A DNA stretch of 64,000 bases from Atopsyche davidsoni. Taxonomy: Eukaryota > Arthropoda > Insecta > Trichoptera > Hydrobiosidae. Positions 1-12,340 of this stretch are shown here, piece after piece. The stretch covers positions 10,257,001-10,321,000 of the forward strand of contig JAILWY010000026.1 of NCBI GenBank assembly GCA_022113835.1, written 5' to 3'. Under the pieces are notes generated by a model. The model saw only the letters and a program-made list of their open reading frames with translations. It had not been told where the DNA came from and made no database searches. The translations under genes and the position numbers were made by a program. The first letter of the stretch is position 1. Each line of letters starts with the position of its first letter.

Positions 1-3000
1 TATAGCTTTCGTTATATGTACTGATAGTTATGTCAGATCCAAACTGTCAATAAAAGAGAACTAAGCTCCATGAGAAGTTTAGAAGTAAGCCGATTTTCAC
101 TTGATGATTCTGTGTTATGGCAGGTTTGAGATGGTGGAGACTTATTATACTGATCTTTTTGCATTCTATATGTAACCGTTTTTAAAATATCTTTGTTCTT
201 TGGTTGAACTATTTTAATAATATTCCAAGATCGTCTAGGAAAATGTATTAAATATCTGAATATTTTTTCAAATTGCAATTTATTTTACACGTGATCAGAA
301 TTTCATTATTTTCAAATAGAAACGGGTATTAATGTGACAGTATAAAATCATGTTTTATGTATCTCCATACTAACGTAAATCCTGTGTCCCCTTAAGTGTA
401 TTATTTCAAGCTTGTTAGTTATGTAAATTATCCATGCCCTTGTTACCACTCGAATATTTAAATAAATAACCTAAAATTATATTCTTTATCAAACGTGAAA
501 TTAAAAAAATATACCATGACAGTGATTAGTTTAACATTATTGCTGAGAATATTGTATTTATAGTATATAATATATTTGATATCAAATAATTGAAAACTAA
601 TATGAGAACGAGGACTTTGTTTTAATAATATTTTCGGTATACAGACTTTATTTTCTTTGTATAATTGTTTCATTGATTCTGTTTGCATAACAAGTTATCA
701 CGTTTTCAGACACGCGTAGTAAGTAATGAAAACTATTCTTGATTTTGCCATTATAACAATATAATAGTTATCACAAACGTAAACGTATGCAAATTTAAAT
801 TTACATTTTCTTAAAATAACACAAAGTGTACAATAATACCGTTCATCATTGTTTGATTTTGTCAGAAAATAAATTCACACTTCAAATTAAATAATATAAC
901 TATTATTTATTTTTCAACGACCCTTACACATTGTCAAAGCTATCTTATTAAATATTTATTGATACGGTGTTTCAGACTATATTGTATCAGCCGAAAATAC
1001 ATGGCTATGTTTGTCCACGAATACATTATTTTTTTGTTTAATTTATTTTACCATGTTTTTTTGTTTACTTTTAATTCTACTAAAATCATCAAGTTATATA
1101 TTTTTATTATGTAAAAAAACCTAGTCACATTAAAAAGTAGTTTTGAATAACACTGAATCTTATAAAAAAAAACACTAAACCAAAATAAAATCAAAATTGA
1201 AGTCGCGAATTGATTCCCAATCTACATTTATTTTTCATCGTTTATTGCGTAAGATTTGGGTTTTTTAATTTTTTAAAAAATTATTATTCGTGTGTTATTA
1301 TGAATGTAGACGTTTTTTAAAAATATAACTATAACATTTAATGAATTTCTTTTCTGTGTGCTGGTATCAAGTACATAACGAAACTTCTAGATTTATTACT
1401 ATTTCCCAAAAAAATTGTTGCATAAAACTTTTTTTCTGGTCTTATAAAGTCTGGTTTAGCCAGTTTTAAAGATAAGCGTCGTAAATTTTTTAGGGATATT
1501 CATAAAACATTTCATTGCTCATAGACAAATAAAATTTGATACGTGATGATCCGATTTATTGGTTTCACATTTAAATGTTGGTGATATCGACGTAAATATA
1601 GCGTTCAAATATATTGCAACATGGACAGAGATCGATTACACGGGACTAAATAATATATGTTGTTTCTGAATATATATTTCTATGGATTCTGTTGTAGTGC
1701 TTTCAATCTATAATGGCTTTAAACGCTTTCTTTTGGCTTTTTCCTTATCACCAAACTAAAAGATTGTGCACAACGACTAGTTTGCTAAAAGCTCTTCCGT
1801 ACATTTTTTTTAAGATAAATTTTTATTTTATATATACAGCATTGAATAAAATTTGCGGTGTCTCCTTGTTTATCAAATATAAATTAGTTTGTACGACGAT
1901 TTTTCCCCTGCATTTTCTCGTAAAATAGACAAGAAGAAGTGCTATTTGAGGCTTGTATTGTATATGTTTGAATCTGCGCGTTTAACTTCATTCGTGCTTT
2001 TCTTTATTAGGGTTTATAAATGGATTCTGTTCGCGTAATGTGGATTGATATAAGCAATAACGGCAAATTAATTAATCCTAAACGCCAGCCTACTACTCCG
2101 TGTACCGTTCTATATTCACATCGTTTATCATTTAAGGTCTTAGTTAATTTATTTTTAATAAATGTAACAACTGTCCGTTGTAATAATATTACCCATCCGT
2201 TTCACTATATTGCCATTGCGATTCAATAGCCCTGTATATATATAATTCGTTTTTCATACAAAATCTACGTTCTACTGATACTAGATAGACCGAGTATGCT
2301 AATCATACCTCAATGTCGATGTTTAAATTTCATTTTAAAAATCGTAAATATATTATATTCAGTAAGAACTTTAATTATTTATTTTTATTATTTTTCAAAA
2401 TATTAGCCGACCTCAATGTCTTTAAATTTAGGTTCTAATAAAGGTACTAGTGTGAAAACCATTATTTTTGCAGGCGTATCTTCCCAGGTTAATAAATTTA
2501 CCATTAAAAAAATATGATCAAAAAACCTATTAATATCTAATATTAGGTCTTTTTAGTCTGCAAATCTCCGATTTAAGATGAATTTTTTTGTTGATAAATT
2601 TAATTTATTGGGAATGTATTATTTATTTTAGTCGTGCTGTCCTCCTCTTGTCTCTTGAATCCGTGGGAGGTCCACGTCTATACACAAAAGATCATCGGAG
2701 GTCAGGGAGACGCGCATTACGTATGCCGTTTTGATTTATCTATAAGATGTATCCAGACAAAGGAGCCCTTAGAAGCCCCCGCCTTCATTAATCTTATCAC
2801 CGAACAGTCAGCACTTTCCTTCTAATTATAGCAACTAATAGTTCCCATGATCGACATGTAATCAGACACTAGAAGCGCCGTCTATATTGATTTTCCGTTC
2901 TTACAGGCGAGCCCATTTTCATTAACATTTATAATTTATTATCTCCGTTGAGCTTTTCAATCAAGATATTCCCTGCCTTTTCCGAGTCAAAGTTCCAAAA

Positions 3001-6000
3001 ACTTTGGGCAAAGACCCTCGGGCGATCCCTAGTCAGTCGACGCGGACGCTCTCAAAATTACTCAGGAGAAAACAAAAAAAGAGTCAGCGATGAGATCTTC
3101 TAAGCGTCAAGTTCAGGACGTCCGGATTCTTTAGATCATGGCCGATGGAATTTGACCCTCGCGATACGTTAACTGTCATCGATTAATTTCTGCAAAAAAT
3201 CATTTCGTCATATTTACAGTTCCAATCTAAATATAAACACGTCGAGCTTATTATGCACGCGCGATGTCTTTTTTTCAAACATTAAAAACCAGCCTAATAT
3301 ATCTTAGTCGATTAAAATGTGTTTGCCACCTAAAAAAGCCTAACTCACGAAAAACTAATTAATGAGTTAAGAAACCTACTGATTGGAATAATTTTTAATT
3401 TAAAATTGGAGGTGCCAGCTTTAAATTATTTATTTTTTATATTTTCCTTTTTAAATCAATTATTTATCTAATCGAGTAGATTAATACGCGGTTGATTACA
3501 ACTATAACACTTAATTAATGACTTTTGTTATAATTTTATTGAATATGAAAATTATATTTAGTTTCAAAATGAAGGGAAAGGGATTTTGGTAATAAAGTTA
3601 TAATTAAAAGGTCGTAATCGTAAAGTAAAAAGTCGTATACAATTTCAATAGTTTTTTGTCTTTTTAACTAATATAATAATCTTTAATAGGTTTCTTATTC
3701 GGATAATTTTAGTTTAGATGTCGTTCACTTGCGAAGTTGACGTAAAAAATACCTGTTTTTATATAATTTATTGTAACTTACCAATTTTTATTTTACATTA
3801 ATTTAATGAGTTTGAAGATAAATACCCTTTGTACACTGCACCTTTTTCTTAGAGCTTTTGAAAACGTAAATTCAAAGACGTTCTGGTACTTCTTACATTG
3901 CTTAATTTTCTTTATGGGCGTAAAAGCCTAGAAGCCTCTCAATAGAATAAGTTTTTTTTATTTACGTTATTTCATAGATTCCTATATAAACATCGAAAAG
4001 ACTTTTCACGAGTTCTTGGCAATGATTTATAAACCCCGCAAAACTTGACGTCCACGAAACTCTCGAAATATTCGCAGTATAATATGTTTGAGCACTTCCC
4101 TGTACCTTATCATTATTAATTCTGGAATTGATCTCTTTTGTCATTGTCTGGCATGAGACAAAGCGAAGGGACTTATCGTGTATTGTTTTCGAAGAACGCA
4201 ATTTTCAGTATTTCGTTGTGGAAAAGCCCTTGTGTTTTCAACAATAAGAACCTACATTAATATAAAAAATAAAATAAGGTGAAAAAAATACATTCAGTTT
4301 CAAAACTACATACTGATGGTGTTTATAATACGCGAAGGTGTTGTTTTAATATAACCTTAATTATATTGTAGTTATTTAACATTATTCACACGTGTGATGT
4401 ATGTACAATTAATAGTGATGCCAAGTAACCCAACATCTCTTAAACAATCTTAGGGTTCCCTGCGGATATTGAGCAGACAAGTCGCGATGACGCCCGTCAC
4501 GTTGCTGTTTATTTTCGCGGTAGTTTACCAGCTGTGATGCCCGCTTTGTAAAGAGGCAAAACTTATAAATCTTTGACATTTCATGATGAGTTTACAGTGA
4601 ATGTTGATGGTCTTTATCAGATGGGTCCTAATAGCCGCAGCTTCCCCATTGTGGAGCCCGAGGCGGAAGCTAGATTACGTTTCTCGTTGCGCATCTTCTG
4701 TGAATCCCGAGCAGGCTGCGGCCGTCGCTCCGTATATTGTTGCGCGGCCTATTCAATCGCTAATGACTCTCGGATAATCAACCTTTACCATTAAAGTTTC
4801 GGTGAGGATCATCTGTAGTAAATCAAACCTGAAGACTATCAATCTATTCGCTTTATCAAATGTCAACTACTAGTGGAACACTAATTATAATCTAACAAAT
4901 CTAGTGTCATCTTTGCAGTTTTATAAACTAAATAATATTAATAGAATTTACCCAAACAGTCAAAGGGAGGTCTGATATATATTTACTTATTTATTTTGAC
5001 AGTAAAGGCCAAATAGCTCTTACTCTTTCTTGATTCGTAAAGATAATGTTCGGGACTACAAACAAAAGCAATGAAAGTAATGGTCGAAAAAATCTCATTA
5101 AAACGCATGTTGAATTTATTTCGCTCTTTTTAATCACAGATTCATCATTCTTAATTCTGAGTGTTCTTACACTTGAATCTTCTCCACACAAACAAAATGT
5201 AAAAACATATTTTCAAAAGAATAATGTACTATATGTATTATTTTTATATTCGTTACTAGCTGAAACTGACAAACGATACGATAAGCAGTAAATTTAGTGT
5301 AATTGGCCTTAAATTACACGAGATACACAATTTTCGCCTAAATTTTCAAATAAAAATATAAAGTCGCAACGCTTTTAAGTTGATTTTTTTATTTTCAATT
5401 ATTAATTGGTCTTCTTATATATTTTGTATTTTAGTAGAAAATTAGTTTTTTTTTTATAATGGGAATTTTAAGTATTTTCATTTTAAATACAATCTTTAAA
5501 AAGAAAATATATTAAAAAATGCTGTCTATTTTTGTGTTATATTTTAATATCGCGTAAAAACAATATGTGTGGACCATTTTTATGATAATAACATGCCACT
5601 CAGTGTTATTACTATGCAATTATATAACATTATCTCTGTTCGTAGTAAAATCATTGTTTAAATTACAAAAATAAAAGTAAGTTTAAGTTATGTTCTTTCA
5701 TTCGAGGATTTTGAGTTTGCGTTTCTTTTTTTAAATTGAATTGAACAATTACGAGCATTAATCTGTTTTATTCAAATATATACAAATTTCAGCCAAGTAT
5801 CTAATAAACTTTATGTGTTTACTGTTAATGAGAAATACTGTTTACTGCTTGAACAGCTTCATTATGACTTTCTAACAAACAAACGTATTTACCTGATTCG
5901 GTTTATTGGCGAAACGTAAATTTAATAGATACGTAAAAATAATGCTTACAATACGCACAAATAAAAGCTTCGAAAGTTCACTTTGTACAGGTAGTCCCTT

Positions 6001-6819
6001 GACTACTAGGCCAAGACATTGCCATTTGTACGAAAAAAAAAAAAAAAAACAAATAAATAATCGCACTTTACGCATAAAAATTACATATCTTTTATATAAA
6101 TAACGCGAACGGAAATCGTCCAAAACTTAAGCAATCTAAATGAGGAATCTATTAACTACCCTACTTTTTAAAAGCCATTAGAAGGTACGTTGATGAAAAA
6201 ATGTTTTTGTGTATACGCGAATAAAAAATAAATAAAAAAACACATTTGCCTTACTATATACCGAAATATCATATAAGTACTTGTATCATAGAAGGTTCTT
6301 TTCCCTTCTTTTTTAAAGGAGTAGAAAAAAATCCTAGATACCCTGACCCACGGTGTGTGCTCAAAGTATATTGAAATATCGTTTAAAGCTTATTTGTTTG
6401 CTGCTTGTCGAATTTTTATTACCGTTACCTAAAGTAAGATATTCCAGTAATGCAAGTGGTCCCTTGGTTGTGTGGCCGTGCCATCACTGCACATAACGAA
6501 ATGTATTTTTTCTCATGTTACTCTTATGAGTAATTTAATATATTGATGGCATGGGTATCTTTTGAATGGAGAATTTTCCATTGATGACTATTTAGGTATT
6601 TAGTATACTATTTTTTGTTTACATTATTATCAGGTGTATCAACTGATTATGCCTATAATAAATTAAATCAAATGATTTTTAGCAATTATCTCTTGTAAAA
6701 ATTTGAAGAAGAAATCTTCTTTTAAAAATAAGCTTATTCATGAACTTTTTGGTTTTAATAATTATTACCAGCCGACTGTTTATATAGTTAATCAAATATT
6801 CAACAAAGCGTAATTATAA
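1..6819. other. Non-coding AT-rich stretch, probably intronic
   Basis: No ORF here resembles a protein I know. The sequence is strongly AT-rich with many short A and T runs. Somewhat GC-richer patches lie near 2640-2890, 3000-3130 and 4450-4760. An A-run of about 18 bases lies at 6032-6049. Open frames at 2634-2825 and 4573-4794 lie in these patches but have no recognisable domain and no convincing splice context. If the ERK first intron extends this far, as the recursive splice site at 31247 suggests, this is intron sequence; otherwise it is intergenic. Confidence 0.5.
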
Positions 6820-6916
6820 TTAACACTAAACCTACCGACATTACATGTATACATATTCCTACCGCCGGGGGTCAATTTGACCCATCGACTATTCTAAACC
6901 AGTGAGATAGTTCTAC
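6820..6916. mobile_element. Possible piggyBac-like element end (solo fragment)
   Basis: A TTAA at 6820-6823, the target site of piggyBac transposons, is followed directly by CACTAAACCTACCGACATT. About 50 bases later comes a CCGGGGG run leading into the palindrome GGGTCAATTTGACCC. Terminal TTAA plus a GGGTCAA-type palindrome is typical of piggyBac-like ends as I know them. I see no transposase and no matching second end, so at best this is a solitary remnant. It could also be chance. Confidence 0.3.
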
Positions 6917-7856
6917 CTTGGGATTTTTTTGATTTAGAACGTGGAGTTAAAGTTTTGTCTAGAAATGCTTGCAACACCATCGGCGCCATGGCATGCCCGC
7001 GCCGCGCGTGGGCGGTACTGGTTCTCCGACCGCTCTCCTGGTCTGCCGTTCTTCACCAAAACTCAGTTAACATCGAGTTTACGGTTAAACAACGCCCACT
7101 CACCTGAGAGATTCCATCAGTAAAATATAAAATCTTGTCCGTAGTCGGATAAATATACTTTCTTCTAGACATTATACATTGCTTAACTTCTATAAAAAAA
7201 ATGTTACTGAACCTTTTTATCATAAAAACAAATACCCAATCAAAGGCTACAAAATCGCTGTCTTCTGTACTCCGGCATTGTTAGACCAAATGCCTTAGCA
7301 TGACTAGGTTTTGCTTGCTTTCTTGTTCTGGATCATCCAAGACTTTCGTCGGTCGATCTTTACTTATATATCCGGTGTGCCAGTCGCCAGTGCACTCCGT
7401 GTCGTGTGTTTCGTCAACAGTGTGGAATGTGATCCACTGCTGCGATAAACAATAAATAATGGCGGCACAGTGACGTGTACAGTGACAATACAAATAAATA
7501 CAAAACATTTAAACAATCTTGTTTACCGTTCTCAGCATCATTACATTATGTTAGAAAACAGTAGTAAATGTTTTGTTATGTTTTTTTGTCTGCGAGCACA
7601 GTATTATATTCAAGCATATCAATGCAGGACTCACAATAAGAAACATATAATATCAATGTATAAAAATTATTTTGAATTACACGTCAAAAGTAAACAGATA
7701 AAATTCCCATTTTATAAGAAATAAATAGAAATTTTGAATCAAGGCGAGATTTTCAATGCGACTTTTCCGCGCAAATTTCACTGAGTAAAATTCCAACCTT
7801 TCTTTTTGACAGCCAAATCAAAAATGATGATATAAGGAATTTGAGGAATATAATAT
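6917..7856. other. Non-coding stretch with one GC-rich patch
   Basis: A GC-rich patch of about 100 bp at 6975-7060 (containing GGCGCCATGGCATGCC) sits in AT-rich sequence. Frames at 6941-7123 and 7470-7724 are open but match nothing I recognise. No RNA gene seen. Confidence 0.4.
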
Positions 7857-7981
<125 letters not shown>

Positions 7982-8346
7982 TATAATTTATATACACATG
8001 TGTGTTATAAATTACATTAATATTTTTAATAAAATACTAATATCAGTTTTTATGTTTTTAAATCCCCAACTCATCATTTTAATTAACATAATAAATGTTT
8101 ACAGATCTACACTTGTTCAAATACTAAGATATATACATAAGTACATGTTATTTAACAGACGAAATAGTTTGCTTTAAGAGCATAATTAAATAACGACGTG
8201 CTATATTTCTTCTTTACATTTGTTAATTGTTGACTTTGTAGCATTCGACTGTACAATATACACTTGATATTCGAATTTGTCTTGTAAGTTTGAGTCTTGA
8301 GGTCGTGAGGCTCCACAGGCCAGCGGTCTGCCCGGCCCTCCCCGCA

Positions 8347-8384
8347 CCCTTATCAGTCCCCCGCGCCCTTATCAGTCCCCCGCG
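8347..8384. repeat. 19-bp tandem duplication with GATA-type cores
   Basis: Two perfect, directly adjacent 19-bp copies (8347-8365 and 8366-8384) of CCCTTATCAGTCCCCCGCG. Each copy carries TTATC (GATAA on the other strand), a GATA-factor core. The pair lies in a GC-rich island (about 8300-8440) whose composition differs sharply from its surroundings. A regulatory role is inferred only from composition and motif duplication. Confidence 0.8.
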
Positions 8385-8443
8385 CCGAGATTGATGTGCG
8401 TTGTCATCGCGGGATTACACGCATGCGCCCGCCCGGCTCAGAT

Positions 8444-8481
8444 ATAAAGGGACTGTTTCAACCTAAATGGAAAATCAGTAT
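8444..8481 (+). promoter_or_regulatory. Core-promoter-like TATA + initiator pair
   Basis: TATAAA at 8444-8449 follows the GC-rich island. An arthropod-type initiator TCAGT lies at 8475-8479, its A 33 bases after the first T of the TATA box, which is roughly canonical spacing. Downstream is an imperfect hairpin (GGGTGC...GCACCC, 8500-8523) but no ORF. If used, it would start a non-coding RNA or an alternative 5' exon. The match could be chance in a window of this size. Confidence 0.25.
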
Positions 8482-11089
8482 ATACGGCCAAGTTTGTAAG
8501 GGTGCCTATGTAGCTACGCACCCGTCTATCTCAACCTAAGGACAAAAAAGTTTTATGATCCTTTTTTTACAATGTCCCCCTTCCCCCGCACCCGGTCTGT
8601 TTATGTAGGTACGAGCTTTCTTTTAATTTTTGAAAAGCGACTCGCGTATCTCGGCCATCATTTATCACGGTAAGGGTGGACATTTTATTTTCTTTGTTAA
8701 AAGACTTGTGGCTTTTTGTTGCGAATTAATTGTACGGACATAATTTATTTTTGAAATCTGATTACGCGTCTTGAAATCCCGGAGATCGCCGCGCCGAAGC
8801 GCCGACTCGACCCTGGCCTGAACTGTATTCACTTCTCCCGGTGATTTTTTCTCTTAGGTCTTTGCAATTACCGGCGACTTAATTCAATCCACTTATACGT
8901 TGAGGGCCGATAGAGACTAGTGGAGATTAATCGAATGACTGCAAACTTTATCACGACAAACTGACTCTGAGCTAAAGCTCACATAAGTCGCCAACGTTGA
9001 TCTTCAGGAGTTCTTCGATTTCGAAGCAACTTCCATCCCTTCATTTAAAAGTTTAATGGGATAATTTTCTACAGACGCAAGAGCATAAAATATTTGTTGA
9101 ATATTACCTAGGCATAATATCATAGAGTAGATTGAATTACATTATCGTACGGCTTTGTGCCATTATCGTACAGTAGTTTTATTTGTTGTGATATTGATTA
9201 TTAAAACTGTCAATGAGCAATAATTAACAGAATCGAAGCATCAAACTCCATGAGTACCACACCCTTGAACCCAAAATAAGACAAGTTTTTTTTTAAGTGG
9301 TTGATGTCCTTTTCTATATTTTGTACGAATTACATTGTAAAATAAACAAAGAAATGTTTTATGCACTTGTGCAAATCACGCAGTCACGACTAAAAAGTTT
9401 GTACTTAGATATCAATCCACACCTCTTGGAAATGGTCACCTAGAGACTAGAATATCAGGAACATGTTCTTTGTTGTATCATTTTGTAATATATAAATAAA
9501 TCAAGGCGGGCGTGTTACGTACATAATTAATAACTTTCATAAATCAACTTTACGTGTTAACTGTTTCAATAATAGATATAATAATTACGTTATTAAATCT
9601 TGTAATGTGTTAATCTATTGATTGTTTAATATCCACAGAATACTACAATAACATTGTTATATCATGAAGTCCATAAAAAAACAATAATTCGCGGTTGGTT
9701 TCTCCAGAGAATCCTCGGATTGAGAAAACACAAGGAGTGTTTTATTAGCCTCAGCAGTCTTGAATTTATCGTCTGGTACTTTCTTACTTCCAGGAAAGTC
9801 ACCTGTGATTTGTTTACGTATGTGCTCGTTTGTATATTATATATATAACTCATCATTATATTATTATTTAAGCTCTACAGTAATACGTCAATATGTTTAT
9901 TTATTATTATTGTTTGGATTTATTTCGCTGGGATACGATCACTTAACCTTTTCACGCTCTCTTTAGTTCCCAACCGAGTCTGTTCGTACTTAGAGCTCAG
10001 GATGTTTCCCAAACCCCTTTCCACGCTGGCAGTTTCGCCGCATTTTGCCTGAAAGCTTTGTGCCCGTTTATTGTCATTTTTCACTCGAGAGGCCGGTTTA
10101 AGAGCGTCCTCCCCTCGGCAGGTCGCTAACACTACACATTTTAAATGTCTACCTGCTCGTTGCTAACTCTTTAGCTATTTCTGTTTTTTTTCTAAAGCCC
10201 GAACAAATAACCCCATCGCGTCCGATAAGTTGTCGATCCCATCGCATTATCAAAGCCTGCAGTTCTCGCCATTTTTCTTCAGTACAAAGAAAGGTCAAAG
10301 GTGATTTACGCAACGTTATTGTATTATTTTTTGTGGGATCTTCGGCTAACAACACTCGAGAGTTTCGCAACAGTGATTACGTTGGTGCTTGCGATAGTTC
10401 GGGGCATATCTGCGAAGATATTGTTCGGGCGCTGTAGTTGACTGAGTTTCCCCTGCGCGATCACTCACGGGGCTCGCCTCCCACCACAACAGCGAGGATC
10501 CACGGCTCGCGTGACGTCATTAATGTCCTCTGATCTATGGAAATTCGCGTCCCGCCGGCAGATACCGGCTCGCCCGTCAGAATTATTGTTTGCTCATGAT
10601 TTATTCATGCGAAATTACTTACACCCGCTCCGGGCTCGCCGTTACTCCGCTTCCTCCGTTTTATCCTATTTGACGTAAACGTAAAACCCATATGAATTAA
10701 ACTTCCATACAACCTGTGCAGTTCATTTATTGATTCAAAACTACGGTTTTCTTCTTTCCTTTCTTACAGCGTTCCTTTCGACCACTTTGCGTGCGATCTA
10801 ATTTAACGATAGCTCTCTGTAGTTTCCGAATACATAAGAAACTGTATTCCAGCGGAATTAATACTGTATATAAATTGTGTTTATTCCTTACCAGCTGTTT
10901 GTACGCTCAGCTGTGGCACCAACTTTTTATTCAATAAACTATGAAGTTTATCAATCATCTCTTCGTTATAAAAAAGTTATCGCTTATTTTATATTTTATC
11001 GACTTCTTGTTTTAAAATTAATTAAACTTTGATAGATTATCCACAAATTAAATAACTTAGTCTTCAAGGTGGATTAGGGTGTTATAATA
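8482..11089. other. Non-coding stretch with GC-rich patches
   Basis: Mostly AT-rich and without recognisable genes. GC-rich patches lie at 8770-8830, 9960-10130 and 10440-10660. The last contains a perfect cAMP-response element, TGACGTCA, at 10512-10519. A repeated CATTATCGTAC occurs twice near 9140-9171. Minus-strand frames at 9920-10132 and 10149-10370 are open but unrecognised and are probably incidental. Confidence 0.4.
10512..10519. promoter_or_regulatory. Palindromic CRE (TGACGTCA)
   Basis: A perfect 8-bp ATF/CREB palindrome inside a GC-rich patch of about 220 bp (10440-10660). The motif is seen directly. Function as an enhancer or promoter site is inference, supported only by the locally distinct composition. 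Confidence 0.3.
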
Positions 11090-11112
11090 CACCCATACCT
11101 CGCTATACGGCC
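11090..11112 (+). repeat. Left terminal inverted repeat of the pogo-like element
   Basis: Starts with CACCCATACC just after the TA at 11088-11089 and ends in ACGGCC. It pairs with 12316-12338 at 18 of 23 positions. Confidence 0.75.
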
Positions 11113-11370
11113 GGTCGTTATACGGCCTTTCGCTATAACGGCCCTTTTCAATTATGGCACGTTTTCGATAAACGGCCTAAAATGTTTCGCTATAACGGCC
11201 AAAAAACTTTTTTTCGATGTTATTTTGTTTACGAGCGTTATTCAGTGTGTGCTCATAGAGCGGCCGGTTTAGACTTGTCTGTGAGTGTTTTGTGTACATA
11301 TTTATTACTGATTGTTACACATTAACTGGAAAAATAGGAAATAATTAGGGCCATTAGGGACATCAAAAAA

Positions 11371-12261
11371 CGGAGAATGCCAATGAGTCAAATGATTATC
11401 CAGGAAAAAGCTTTAAGTATTTTCGAAAATTTGAATAATGGAGATACCGATGAATCTGCTGAAGATGTCACATTCCAAGCAAGCCGAGGATGGTTTGAAA
11501 AATTGAACCTAAACAAATGTTTAACGTAGACGAAACAGGGCTTTATTGGAAGCGAATGCCTGATGGCACGTACATTTCAAAAACCGAAAAATCTGCGCCT
11601 GGTTATAAGGTGTCTAAAGAACGATTAACTTTGCTACCTGGTTCAAATGCCGCGGGTGATTTTAAGCTAAAACCACTTTTAATATATTTGTCCGAAAATC
11701 CAAGGCCTCTTAAAGGACTTAATAAAAATCAATTACCCGTCATATGACGATTTCATATGAAATCCAACAAGAAAGCTTGGATGACTAAAGCTACTTTTGA
11801 GGATTGGTTCAAAAATCACTTGTACAGAAGTGAAAAAATATTTGCGAGACAATAACTTAACCAACAAGGCTTTGCTAATTTTGGATAATGCACCAGGGCA
11901 TCTTACAAATTTATCCGAGCTATCTGAAGATGTCATGATTGAGTACCTTCCGAAAAATACAACAGCTCTGATCCAACCAATGGATCAGGGTGCAATAGCC
12001 ACTTTTAAGGCATATTACCTACGCCGAAATTTCCGACAACTGATAAGGGAAACCGATGGTAAAGCTTCAATTAAAACATTTTGGAAAAACTATAACATCA
12101 AGGATGCTGTTGACAGCATCAGTGAATCACGGAAGGAATTAAAATTAACAACAATGAACTATGTTTGGAAAAAAATATGGCCAGAATGTGTAAAAAGTGT
12201 TACATATTTAGCAAATTTGGAACCGATCCCATTGAATTTGTATGAATTTGTATTAGAATAA
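11371..12261 (+). pseudogene. Broken pogo/Tigger-type DDE transposase
   Basis: The 5' part encodes a piece of the CENP-B-like DNA-binding domain (MSQMIIQEKALSIF ... SRGWFEKL). It then jumps directly into the catalytic domain (PKQMFNVDETGLYWK), so roughly 60-70 residues that normally lie between are missing and the frame changes at the junction near 11507. A TGA at 11745-11747 interrupts the ORF at a place where the family usually has Trp. A further frame change lies at about 11815-11822, after which the C-terminal half is open to TAA at 12261. All three acidic positions are still visible: VDET, LDNAPGH and MDQG. No intact protein can be made. Jerky/Tigger-derived host genes share this domain, but the flanking inverted repeats make this an ordinary transposon copy. 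Confidence 0.85.
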
Positions 12262-12315
12262 TTGATTCGTTATACGGCTTTTCGGTTAGCGGCCAAGTTT
12301 CGTGGAACGTATCTA

Positions 12316-12338
12316 GGCCGTAAACGGGGGTATAGGTG
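12316..12338 (-). repeat. Right terminal inverted repeat of the pogo-like element
   Basis: Its reverse complement starts CACCTATACC and ends ACGGCC, matching the left terminus. It is followed by TA at 12339-12340. Confidence 0.75.
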
Positions 12339-12340
12339 TA

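Larger units (their letters stand above)
11090..12338 (+). mobile_element. pogo/Tigger-like (Tc1/mariner superfamily) DNA transposon, internally deleted
   Basis: A 1249-bp element flanked by TA dinucleotides (11088-11089 and 12339-12340), the target duplication of this superfamily. The first and last 23 bases are inverted repeats matching at 18 of 23 positions (left CACCCATACCTCGC, ends in ACGGCC). Subterminal sequence repeats a CGCTATAACGGCC-type motif several times on the left side. The interior holds a broken DDE transposase on the plus strand. The short length, a deletion and coding lesions mark a dead copy that could have moved only with a transposase supplied elsewhere. It lies in non-coding DNA, probably an ERK intron. 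Confidence 0.85.

Noticed and set aside
2634..2825. Open frame in a GC-richer patch as a gene
   Set aside because: No domain recognised, and no matching donor and acceptor pair.
10149..10370. Minus-strand 73-codon frame as a gene
   Set aside because: The sequence resembles nothing known and lacks flanking gene structure.
11517..11747. Transposase frame as a domesticated host gene
   Set aside because: Terminal inverted repeats, TA duplications, a missing central segment, a TGA and a frame change show a dead transposon.
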